Source: Flavobacteriales bacterium UBA1959 (lineage in GTDB: Bacteria; Bacteroidota; Bacteroidia; Flavobacteriales_D; Sanyastnellaceae). From it: a stretch of DNA of 11,740 nt. Shown here one piece after another: positions 1-7,623 of the stretch. The notes under the pieces were generated by a model. That model was not told where the DNA came from. It did no database searches and saw only the letters and a program-made list of their open reading frames with translations. The number at the start of each line of letters is the position of its first letter. The first letter of the stretch is position 1. Where the stretch lies: the NCBI GenBank assembly GCA_002336085.1, contig DDEH01000026.1:15797-27536 (forward strand). Direction: 5' to 3'. The translations under genes were made by a program, and so were the position numbers.

Positions 1-665
1 CGGGTCAGTCCCGGCAGGCAAGCAACAGCAGAAGGCGTCAACACTTCTCCGTCCTTAATCGCAAACACGTTGGTGGCATTTGTCTCTGCAACAAATCCAT
101 CACAATCCAACATGATCGCATCATCGGCATTCGCCACATTGGCCTCTATTTTCGCCAAGATATTGTTCAGTAAATTGTTGTGATGGATTTTGGAATCCAG
201 CGTGGCAGGCGAATTTCGACGCACCGAAGATGACACCAATGTTATGCCTGCATCACCATAAACTAACCCTTTGTATTCAGCCAAGACTATCAATGTAGGG
301 CCATAAACATTGAGCCGAGGGTCCATACCGCTTGTGGTTTTTTTGCCCCTTGTTAATGTGATGCGCGCGTGAACACCATCAGTCATGGTATTGGCTTTTA
401 GTGTTTTAAACACAGCATCATACACATCTTCTGCGCTGGGGATTTCAGTAAATGCGAGCGCGTGTGCTGAAGCGCGGAGACGGGCAACATGCTCCACCAA
501 TTGAAAAGCTCGTCCTTGACGAACTCGAAGTCCTTCCCACACGGCATCACCTCCTTGAACAACACTGTCCAAGACACTTACAGAAGCTTGGTTACGTGGC
601 ACCAGACCATCTACCCAAACCATGGTCTCTTCGTTGCGTGGATCGGGTTGATTGTATTTGGCCAT
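1..665 (-). CDS. Class IV PLP aminotransferase, branched-chain-aminotransferase-like (3' end cut off by window edge)
   Basis: This cytosolic fold-type IV PLP enzyme is related to branched-chain (IlvE) and D-amino-acid aminotransferases; its substrate is unknown. The ATG at 665-663 opens a frame with no stop down to base 1, giving 221 codons plus two bases; the start lies 9 nt after the upstream stop. Visible motifs are an N-terminal VWVDG segment, SVVQGGDAVWEGLR at about 34-47, HARITLTRGKK at 99-109, the PLP-lysine block LDSKIHHNNLLNNILAK with Lys159 the likely Schiff-base residue, AETNATNVF at 193-201 (Glu194 at the PLP-binding Glu position) and LTP...CLPGLTR at the cut. As far as I recall, the wording of these blocks is nearer to the C-terminal half of plant 'branched-chain-amino-acid aminotransferase-like' proteins than to E. 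coli IlvE. About 90-100 residues should lie outside the window. The family is certain; a canonical role in Val/Leu/Ile synthesis is not, given its sulfotransferase-like partner. Confidence 0.93.
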   Translation of the reverse strand, partial: MAKYNQPDPRNEETMVWVDGLVPRNQASVSVLDSVVQGGDAVWEGLRVRQGRAFQLVEHVARLRASAHALAFTEIPSAEDVYDAVFKTLKANTMTDGVHARITLTRGKKTTSGMDPRLNVYGPTLIVLAEYKGLVYGDAGITLVSSSVRRNSPATLDSKIHHNNLLNNILAKIEANVANADDAIMLDCDGFVAETNATNVFAIKDGEVLTPSAVACLPGLT

Positions 666-674
666 GAACAGAAG

Positions 675-1388
675 TTATTGAATTGTTATGTGCTCCTGCA
701 ATCTCCGAAAAACAGGCTCAACTTCTGCCAGCAACTTCGAAAATTCAATGGGGACGGTACAATCATCCTGTCGATCCGATACAGGAGCCTCCCAGCCAGA
801 GGACGCGTGCACCCGATGGTACCAGTACTTTGCCCAGACACCGTCTTCTGGCCGAGGCCCTGGATTCCATGAAAGCATTCCTTTCTCAAATGGAATCTTC
901 AAAAACGCGCAAATCTGACGGAGATTAAATTCCGGATTTGCGACCAGACTATCGGAGTCTACAATAAAATACGGCCAATTATTTCTAATGCATTCCTGCA
1001 GCCATTGCCACTGATGGTCAAAACACAAATCAATCGAAGTCGGTTTATTGATATGGGCTTGAAAGGATAGAATCACTTTGCGAGGATCTCGGATCAAGAA
1101 AACGTGATGGTGCGACTGAAAGCACGAGCTTTTGGTGCCTTCCAGATGATTGGCCATGTGCTTGATAAAGACATGTGATTTCGAGTGCATCCAGCCGTCT
1201 TGAATGGAAGCCAAATTAGTGGACATGACGCGCAACGCCTCGTCACGTGATGGACGTTGGGCGCCCGTCAACTTCAAAAAATGAGCAAACAACGGCTCAT
1301 CGATTACCTCGAAGTCCGATCGTTGCGCAAAACTGTACATAAGCGCAGTACTGCAATTGCGTGGACCGGACCACAAGGAGACCCGCAT
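675..1388 (-). CDS. Sulfotransferase-like P-loop protein, partner of the downstream aminotransferase
   Basis: A 237-residue protein with no signal peptide, so probably cytosolic. It has a sulfotransferase-type fold: a beta strand plus P-loop-like 5'-phosphosulfate loop at the very N-terminus (SLWSGPRNCSTALMYSFAQR, residues 4-23), a VFLIRDPRKVILSF block at 96-109 resembling the 3'-phosphate-binding Arg/Ser region, and a DSDSLVANPE segment at 144-153. The C-terminal block GPRPEDGVWAKYWYHRVH (177-194) is unlike ordinary sulfotransferases. It does resemble, from memory, the N-terminal half of plant aminotransferase-like fusion proteins. The start at 1388 follows the upstream stop by 3 nt and the stop precedes the aminotransferase start by 9 nt, so translation is probably coupled. 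Whether it transfers sulfate from PAPS is not established; the fold is clear but the reaction and substrate are unknown. Confidence 0.85.
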   Translation of the reverse strand: MRVSLWSGPRNCSTALMYSFAQRSDFEVIDEPLFAHFLKLTGAQRPSRDEALRVMSTNLASIQDGWMHSKSHVFIKHMANHLEGTKSSCFQSHHHVFLIRDPRKVILSFQAHINKPTSIDLCFDHQWQWLQECIRNNWPYFIVDSDSLVANPEFNLRQICAFLKIPFEKGMLSWNPGPRPEDGVWAKYWYHRVHASSGWEAPVSDRQDDCTVPIEFSKLLAEVEPVFRRLQEHITIQ

Positions 1389-1391
1389 CGT

Positions 1392-4300
1392 TTATCGCAC
1401 AACGGATACGCTTCCGTTGATTTTGCGAGGGCCGAGCTCATGAACCGACTGCACTTCCAACATGAACATATACAATCCATCACGCACAAAATGTCCACCC
1501 GATTGGTGTTCACCAATCCATGCCTCCTCAGCATCGAATGACTCAAAAACCACTTCCCCCCAGCGGTTCATGACCACCAGATGATACGACTCTGTTTTGA
1601 AGGCATTTCCAATCGGCAAAAAGGCATCATTCAGACCGTCGTTGTTTGGACTGAAAGCACTTGGCACATACATCGCAAAATCCACTGGTCGGAAATAAGC
1701 AACAATATCCTCGTAATCTTCCACCGCTAGAGTAATGCTCGGCGACTTTGCATCTGGGCTCGGGTTGCTATTTGTGACCTCCCAATGGTCAAACTCCCAA
1801 AATTCAATAGGCGAGGCTTCTGCGTTCAACAGTCCATCCAATTCCAGACCTCCCGTCCATTGGTTGGTCACGATAACCGCACCTCCTTCCAAACGAACAG
1901 ATCCCCTTTGCGCTGGCTCCACACGAACACTCAAATCGACGTGCTCTATGACATCAAAATTAGCCGTAACCGTTGCAGCTTGCGTAATCGATATGCCTCC
2001 ATCTGCAGAAAGATCTGAAGGGCTCACCGCAGTTCCTGTTGTGGTCCAACCCGTAAATACATTCCACTCGTCTTGGCCAATGGCCTCAACGGTATGCGCA
2101 CCATAGTCCAACGTCTCAGTAGCCGGGTAGTTGTCCAATGCTGCTCCATCAACAATAATATTGCCTGACCCTGCGGGGTTCACGTCAAATACCACCTCTT
2201 GGGGATCAGCATTGGCAGCGAAATAGGCAATGATGGTTGCGTCACCGTTCAATGTGAAATTCAAATTCGGATTGGTAGGATTGGTCAGTGCCACATCCCC
2301 ATCCAAGACATCCCAGAACAAAAACAATTCACCGTATTCCTCTTGCGCTTCAAGCGCCATTGGAACTCCTGAAAAATAGGTAGCATCAAGCGGCATGTCG
2401 TATGGACCGATATCCACTGAGTTCACTTGGATTTGGCCTAGTCCATCAATGATGATGGTCAAGGTCACAGATTCCACATCGTAACAATCTTCAATGCCTC
2501 CAATGAGCGTTTCGGCACATCGCTCATCAATGAAATCATGGATTTCCTGAACATTCTCCTGCCATGTGTCGTAGTCGCCATCCCAGCGATCAATTTGCCG
2601 AGGCATTTCGGGATCAATGACAGCAACCATGCTGTCCAAAACGGCGTGCATATTATCGCAACTAAAGTACGTATTGCTCAAATCAGCCCATCGGTTGATG
2701 TAGGTGGCCCAAAAGTCATCGTTTTCGAGCAGCGCATTGAACATAGGTATGTGGCCTTGACCTCCCGGGTTATTCAGCGATTCCGGATCGCAGGGATCGG
2801 CATCAGCTCCTTGCGACGGAATGCCTGTGTAATTGGCACCGTGCCCAAACGTATTGTCCATGTCCCACAAGGCATAACGCCACTTTTTTCCAGACCCATC
2901 AGGGTGACGGCCGCGCCACCATGCTGTGTTCCAATTGAGCCAGTCTGCACAAACCACAAACGAATTCAACAGTACATAGTCAATCATGCTCATGGTATTG
3001 AATACGCTTTGCACGTATTCATAGTTGGCATTTACCGTCATGTCTTGAGTCGTGATGAAGTTCACTAGTGGAGCCCAATCATCGTCACTGCCATACTCCA
3101 CCCATGTTCCACCCCACGTCTTGATAAAGTCGACAAAATGCCGCGGCTGGTCGTAATATTCTGTTGTAAAATCTAAGTCATCCACCTTCTCGCGAAATTC
3201 ATAAACACCCCAGTATTCTCCATTGAGGTAAAGAATACAGCTCTCATTTGTTCGCTCATCCACCTTTAATTTCGCCAAGTGACTCAGGGTTTGAACGTAA
3301 GCATCACGGATGTGGCCTCCTCCTGAATACGGATAATTATCGTTGGCAGCCGCCTTGAAAATCAAGCGTTGATATTCCTGCCGCTCCTTAACATGAAACA
3401 ATTCCCCGGGAATCGCGTGGCTGTGCCCCATCTGGTCGCGTGTGATATAATCAAACCCTTTCTGAGGGTAAGCATTCGAATCATTCCCGTGTTCGTTCGA
3501 GTCTCCACTCGCCTCACACCAGTATGTGCCATCCGCATTGAAGAATTCCAAGTGGCAAGGTTCATCGGGGACGCCTCCTCCCCAACCTCCAGGCCACGCG
3601 CCATCTTCAATGCCGTCACCAGACGCAGAAACCACAATAATTGAGTGACTGTCGTCACCAGCGAAATACGTGTTGGTATTGACATGCGAATCTGCCAAGG
3701 TACCAGAACTGTCAAACGAGCGTGCTCGAACAACGGTTGTTTCATTCACCGAAATGGGCCCTGTGTACAATGGGTCGCCCGCTGTAGGAGCATAGCCGTT
3801 GGTTGTATACCGAACGTCATATCCCGCAGGGGCTGAGATGGTCACATCGAGTCCTCCCGCATAAAAACCTGATTCTTCTTGAAACTGGGGCGTTGGCGCA
3901 TAGTCATCGAACAAACCAGGATTGACCACATCTTGCGGACCTTCGGGAGTCGGATTTGTACATAATTTCCAAGTATTCGTTCCGTCGACACTGCGCACCC
4001 AACTGTGATCGGCTTGATTCGGAGTCCAATCCACTCCGAACGTGTAGGACTCAATGATGTTGCCATCAGGAGCAGAAAACACAATCGACTCGCCAATCGT
4101 TTGGGTCACCTTAAAATTGGTGTTCAAATAACCGCCAGCATAAAGAAACTCTGGAACTTCACCCTCGTTGGAGCACATGATCAACAAGTAATCACCTGAG
4201 GCAATTGTTGTCCCATCGGGGATTTCAAACATATCCGAGTTGTCCGGATTATCCGAAAGAAAATACCCCCCAAGATCAACCTCAGTTGGCCCCAGATTGT

Positions 4301-4436
4301 AAAATTCCACAAAATCCTCGTTGTCCCCTGCGACACCCAAAGAATAGTTGGCAGCTGAAAACTCGCTGATGATGACTTGGCCTGACACGAAGGAGGCGAA
4401 GAACACACTTAAAAAAGACAGTACAAATATTTTCAT
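1392..4436 (-). CDS. Secreted CotH-kinase family protein with lamin-tail domain and T9SS type B sorting domain
   Basis: I place the start at the ATG at 4436 (1014 residues) because it begins a classic signal peptide (MKIFVLSFLSVFFASFVSG) and leaves 13 nt after the upstream stop. An in-frame ATG at 4460 would put eight charged residues in front and overlap the upstream gene. Domain order after the signal peptide: a lamin-tail domain at about 20-160 (ISEFSA, DFVEFYN, LGGYFLSD); a chitobiase C-terminal-like beta domain at about 180-260 (VRYTTNGYAPT); a CotH kinase domain at about 265-650 with NGEYWGVYEFREK at 405-417 and the metal-binding motif WDMDNTFG at 524-531; three bacterial beta repeats at about 655-920 (each ending IIAYF, VTANF or IVAYF); and the gliding-motility C-terminal domain from YVPSAFSPNNDGLND at 923. 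CotH proteins are atypical protein kinases (known from Bacillus spore-coat CotH), so this is probably a surface-exposed or secreted kinase. Its substrate is unknown. Confidence 0.9.
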   Translation of the reverse strand: MKIFVLSFLSVFFASFVSGQVIISEFSAANYSLGVAGDNEDFVEFYNLGPTEVDLGGYFLSDNPDNSDMFEIPDGTTIASGDYLLIMCSNEGEVPEFLYAGGYLNTNFKVTQTIGESIVFSAPDGNIIESYTFGVDWTPNQADHSWVRSVDGTNTWKLCTNPTPEGPQDVVNPGLFDDYAPTPQFQEESGFYAGGLDVTISAPAGYDVRYTTNGYAPTAGDPLYTGPISVNETTVVRARSFDSSGTLADSHVNTNTYFAGDDSHSIIVVSASGDGIEDGAWPGGWGGGVPDEPCHLEFFNADGTYWCEASGDSNEHGNDSNAYPQKGFDYITRDQMGHSHAIPGELFHVKERQEYQRLIFKAAANDNYPYSGGGHIRDAYVQTLSHLAKLKVDERTNESCILYLNGEYWGVYEFREKVDDLDFTTEYYDQPRHFVDFIKTWGGTWVEYGSDDDWAPLVNFITTQDMTVNANYEYVQSVFNTMSMIDYVLLNSFVVCADWLNWNTAWWRGRHPDGSGKKWRYALWDMDNTFGHGANYTGIPSQGADADPCDPESLNNPGGQGHIPMFNALLENDDFWATYINRWADLSNTYFSCDNMHAVLDSMVAVIDPEMPRQIDRWDGDYDTWQENVQEIHDFIDERCAETLIGGIEDCYDVESVTLTIIIDGLGQIQVNSVDIGPYDMPLDATYFSGVPMALEAQEEYGELFLFWDVLDGDVALTNPTNPNLNFTLNGDATIIAYFAANADPQEVVFDVNPAGSGNIIVDGAALDNYPATETLDYGAHTVEAIGQDEWNVFTGWTTTGTAVSPSDLSADGGISITQAATVTANFDVIEHVDLSVRVEPAQRGSVRLEGGAVIVTNQWTGGLELDGLLNAEASPIEFWEFDHWEVTNSNPSPDAKSPSITLAVEDYEDIVAYFRPVDFAMYVPSAFSPNNDGLNDAFLPIGNAFKTESYHLVVMNRWGEVVFESFDAEEAWIGEHQSGGHFVRDGLYMFMLEVQSVHELGPRKINGSVSVVR

Positions 4437-4449
4437 TTCTCGCTTAAAA

Positions 4450-7383
4450 TCATTCAACATTCAAACGCCCCGTAAAGTTCCCAATCGAAGCACTTTTCAA
4501 AGTGTAGATATAGGCGCCACTTTTCAATGAGCCTCGTTCAATGACGTGACTCGTCCCGCTTACTTGCTCATCGTATACAATTCGACCTGTCGCATCCGCG
4601 ATGGTAAGCGTTCGTAGCTCTCGTGTCGGGTTAGCAAAACGCAACGTGGCTGATTCCATCATTGGATTGGGAAAAAGCAGCGGTGTTTGGGAACCCAACG
4701 CAGAAGTCACGCCGCTGGACACAACGCATCCGTCTTGGATGAAGGTCAGCGTATTGTGGTAGTCGTCGTTGACCACATCAGTAATGGTTTCGATGCAAAC
4801 ATCATCCTGAACAGCAGACCAATACAAGCGCACCAAAGGTGCAAATTCATAGTTCTTGATCATACTCTCGTTCGCGAACGACAATCCTATCACTTCACTG
4901 CCCCCTGGAGCAAATGAAGGAGCGATGTTGTATTCAATCGGATTGACCAAGTTTATGGCTGAGGAAATTTCAATGCCACTCATCGTGAATTGATACCCCA
5001 CAATGCGATTGTCTGGATTCAAAACATGAATGTCCAAGAATTGCTGTTCCCAATTCACAGCACCAATGGTAAAGTGCACCGAATCAAATGGGTTGATGAT
5101 GTGATTCACTGGGAAGTTGCATTTGTCATGATATCCTGAACTATCCGGATGTTGGTGAGCCACATTGAAATGCTGACAAAGTGCCATGTGCGCTGCATCC
5201 GTCACTGTAATTTCATCATCTTGATCCACATCCGTGCACGGCATGGCTTCAATGTCATCACCAAGGATGTATTCAACATAGGAAACAGCATCGGACATTT
5301 CCTGTTCACCGTTGTTATCCAAATCTCCCATCAATTCAGTTCCATCGCAATCACCGTTGCAATCGGGTTGTGACGTGCCAAACGGAGTTCCCGTACAATC
5401 ATTAAAAGGCTCACATCCTTCAACCGTTTCAACGACAAGCGCACCTGAGGTGCGGTCTAAGTTTATGCAAACTGCCGCGTGATTGTTCTCGTATGAAAGT
5501 TCGTCATGGCCCAGTGCATCGGGGATGAAGTCGTAGTTGACGCGAACAAGGAGGTAATAAGCGCCGTCCTCAACATCAGTGACGTCAATCCATTGACAGC
5601 TCAATCCTGAACTATAAATATCTCCGCAGCCAGCAGAAATCCCCATGTTGCCACATCCATACTGCCCTGTTCCCCCTCCGCTGCACTCCAAATCCATGAC
5701 ACAAAAGCCATTTTTGAAGCCAATCGGAATCACTTGACCTTCAAGTGTGAATAAATCGTATTTCGCATAGCCCTTGTGGTGCCAGTGGTTGTGGCAATCG
5801 CCAAATTCGAATTGATTGTTATCTTCTTCACCGGGCACTCCGATGTAGTAATCCAGCTCGCCAATATTGAGAATATGGGTGGTAAATCTCACCAACTCGC
5901 GATCGCCGAAGCCATTCAAACACCCCTCTTCAATGTAGCAATCCGACTCATTTACAGCCATCACCTCAGTACTGAGACTGCTCACAATGGCCTCAGCACT
6001 TACGATTAAATCTGGACCTGTACAATTGGGGTCACCTGGATATACACAATCGCCGCTGTCCACCTCAGCCATCGGATTGAAGTTGCAGGCAGCCTCATCC
6101 ATGCATCCCGTGGGCAAACCCAAAAAGTCAAACTCCCAATCAAACCCATCTGCGCAAGGGCCTGTTGCAGACTCCACGAGCAGTTCCAAATCAAAACTGA
6201 TATCGGAACTCGTGAAATTTATTTGGTGCACCTCTACGGCAATCACATTCGTACCCTCCACCAAGTCGAGCAGTACCTCGTATTCATTTAGCATGGACTC
6301 GCCATTACCAATCATTTCCGCAGCAGCAAAGGTGCTGCTCTCAATAGGACCTTCTGGCATATTGCTTCTCAGCAATTCCTCCCCATTCACATACACCACG
6401 GCTCCATCATCCCGTCGCAATCGCAGAAGTCCACTAACGCCATTGGCTTCTCCTCCTTCGTATTCAAAAGACTTCCGGAAATAAGTAGTTGTATGCTTGT
6501 TGGACGAGTCGTCGCCAAAACTAACGACCGTCGCTTCATCACCGTCACCGTAACCGAGCTCGGCATCTCCTGAAGACCAATTCGAATCATCGTATTCATA
6601 GGCCATCCAACTTGTTCCCAAGTCTTCGCCCGTATCCAAATAATTCCAGTTGGATTCCAAGTCTATTAATCCGTCGTAGTCTGCATCTCCCAATCCCATT
6701 CGAATCCAATAAGGCAGACCGCCTTCAAGTAGAACCGTCAAATTTGCCTGATCTTCACACCCCCCCTCTTCATCATCGTAATAAATTGAGCCTTCGTTCG
6801 TCTCGTCAAAGTTGCCCATGTTGCAGTAATCGTAAATCCACAATCGGGTGTCACACTCAACATCACACGTGGAAAACAAGAACATGCCATTTGATGGTGG
6901 GACAAATTGATACCATGCGCTTCCTGTCGTTTGATTCACAGTGCCATAATCCGCTTCTGTCAACTCAAATGCATCATTGCAATTGACACCGGGAGCACAG
7001 TCAAAGCTGGTGGTCTCAACGAAGCCAATTGAATTGCCTGATGCAATCTCAATTCCATCTTGGTAAATCCAGTAACCTCCGGGTTCGAAAATCCCATCGC
7101 CGAAGCTGTCATAGATGGAAAACTGCAAGCACGTATTTTCCAGCGAGCCGTCCAAGCAAATCGTATCCCCCTGAGCTTCTCCTGAGGCAATCACCTCATT
7201 GCCAAGCAACAATTCCCATGAAGTTTCATTTGGATAAGCATCAGAAACGATGACAACTTCAATGGTAGACTCACCCTCCTCGCATTGTGCACTCGAATTT
7301 AGGGAAATGCCTAACGTGCAAAAAACAAAAAAGAGTGGCAATCTTAAACGATAGAAATGGCTTGAGAAGAGCATTGGTTTCAT
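4450..7383 (-). CDS. Secreted multidomain lysyl-oxidase-like copper amine oxidase with T9SS type A sorting domain
   Basis: A 977-residue secreted protein. A signal peptide at about 1-33 ends NSSAQ. It is followed by a calcium-loop-like beta module (YDSFGDGIFEPGGYW, 91-105), a further beta module with WYQFVPP at 157-163, and a jelly-roll module at about 245-405 (ELGYGDGDEATVVS, LRRDDGAVVYVNG). A Cys-rich GCMDEAACNFNP motif at 426-437 comes next. The catalytic part, about 457-642, is a lysyl-oxidase domain: copper site CHNHWHH with His531, 533 and 535, a KNGFC block with Lys557, and GISAGCGDIY...CQWIDVTDV with Tyr590. Lys557 and Tyr590 align with human LOX Lys320 and Tyr355, which form the lysine tyrosylquinone cofactor. 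Dockerin-like calcium loops lie at 686-736 and a T9SS type A domain (LFPNPM at 903-908) ends the protein. LOX enzymes oxidise lysine side chains to aldehydes; this one should act outside the cell, on an unknown substrate. It is the first gene of the minus-strand operon. Confidence 0.9.
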   Translation of the reverse strand: MKPMLFSSHFYRLRLPLFFVFCTLGISLNSSAQCEEGESTIEVVIVSDAYPNETSWELLLGNEVIASGEAQGDTICLDGSLENTCLQFSIYDSFGDGIFEPGGYWIYQDGIEIASGNSIGFVETTSFDCAPGVNCNDAFELTEADYGTVNQTTGSAWYQFVPPSNGMFLFSTCDVECDTRLWIYDYCNMGNFDETNEGSIYYDDEEGGCEDQANLTVLLEGGLPYWIRMGLGDADYDGLIDLESNWNYLDTGEDLGTSWMAYEYDDSNWSSGDAELGYGDGDEATVVSFGDDSSNKHTTTYFRKSFEYEGGEANGVSGLLRLRRDDGAVVYVNGEELLRSNMPEGPIESSTFAAAEMIGNGESMLNEYEVLLDLVEGTNVIAVEVHQINFTSSDISFDLELLVESATGPCADGFDWEFDFLGLPTGCMDEAACNFNPMAEVDSGDCVYPGDPNCTGPDLIVSAEAIVSSLSTEVMAVNESDCYIEEGCLNGFGDRELVRFTTHILNIGELDYYIGVPGEEDNNQFEFGDCHNHWHHKGYAKYDLFTLEGQVIPIGFKNGFCVMDLECSGGGTGQYGCGNMGISAGCGDIYSSGLSCQWIDVTDVEDGAYYLLVRVNYDFIPDALGHDELSYENNHAAVCINLDRTSGALVVETVEGCEPFNDCTGTPFGTSQPDCNGDCDGTELMGDLDNNGEQEMSDAVSYVEYILGDDIEAMPCTDVDQDDEITVTDAAHMALCQHFNVAHQHPDSSGYHDKCNFPVNHIINPFDSVHFTIGAVNWEQQFLDIHVLNPDNRIVGYQFTMSGIEISSAINLVNPIEYNIAPSFAPGGSEVIGLSFANESMIKNYEFAPLVRLYWSAVQDDVCIETITDVVNDDYHNTLTFIQDGCVVSSGVTSALGSQTPLLFPNPMMESATLRFANPTRELRTLTIADATGRIVYDEQVSGTSHVIERGSLKSGAYIYTLKSASIGNFTGRLNVE

Positions 7384-7406
7384 TTTTTACAAGTCACGAC
7401 GAACAT

Positions 7407-7434
7407 CGAAGGTAAAGCATATGCACTTATTCAA
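7407..7434 (-). promoter_or_regulatory. Candidate promoter of the LOX/CotH operon
   Basis: On the minus strand, TTG (7434-7432) is followed after 17 nt by TACCTTCG (7414-7407), a 7-of-8 match to the Bacteroidota -7 element TAnnTTTG. Transcription would begin near 7400, leaving a leader of about 17 nt before the ATG at 7383. The spacing is at the short end of the usual range, so this is a moderate call made by eye. Confidence 0.4.
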
Positions 7435-7466
7435 CTTAAGGGACCACAAAAGGGTTGCACAGTAGC

Positions 7467-7496
7467 TTGAAAGAGTGAGTGGATGTCTTATTTTTG
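7467..7496 (+). promoter_or_regulatory. Bacteroidota-type promoter of the small membrane-protein gene
   Basis: TTG at 7467-7469, a 19-nt spacer and TATTTTTG at 7489-7496 form an exact match to the -33/-7 pattern TTG-N19-TAnnTTTG. The start codon at 7501 begins only four bases after the -7 box, so the transcript should be leaderless or have a leader of very few bases. No Shine-Dalgarno sequence can fit. Confidence 0.65.
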
Positions 7497-7500
7497 CACC

Positions 7501-7623
7501 ATGGCACACGACTCTAACCAAGGACATGACAGCGAACCTGAACAGAACGAAATAGGCGGACCTGTCGCATTTGCGATTATGCTTTTCGGACTGATTATCA
7601 CGGTTATCGCCTTCCTCGCCTAA
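7501..7623 (+). CDS. Small single-pass membrane protein, 40 residues, function unknown
   Basis: The frame runs ATG to TAA with 40 codons. Residues 1-19 are hydrophilic and rich in Asp, Glu, His, Gln and Asn (MAHDSNQGHD, then EPEQNE). From GGPVAFAIM onward, residues 21-40 are almost entirely hydrophobic and end at the stop (VIAFLA), which reads as one C-terminal transmembrane helix with the polar head probably on one membrane face. A near-perfect promoter directly upstream and an orientation opposite to both flanking genes argue that it is real rather than a chance frame. I do not recognise the family. Tiny single-helix proteins of this shape often serve as subunits of membrane complexes such as respiratory oxidases, but nothing nearby points to a specific partner. 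Confidence 0.6.
   Translation: MAHDSNQGHDSEPEQNEIGGPVAFAIMLFGLIITVIAFLA

Noticed and set aside
2538..3068. 176-residue plus-strand open frame opposite the CotH gene
   Set aside because: It lies entirely antisense to a gene with clear domain motifs, has no recognisable motif or promoter of its own, and is a shadow of that gene's codon usage.
4437..4460. Upstream ATG at 4460 as the start of the CotH protein
   Set aside because: It would add eight charged residues ahead of a standard signal peptide and overlap the LOX gene by 11 nt; the ATG at 4436 gives a normal exported N-terminus.
5987..6484. 165-residue plus-strand open frame opposite the LOX gene
   Set aside because: It is antisense to well-supported coding sequence; its Ser/Pro-rich composition is what the reverse of this codon usage gives.
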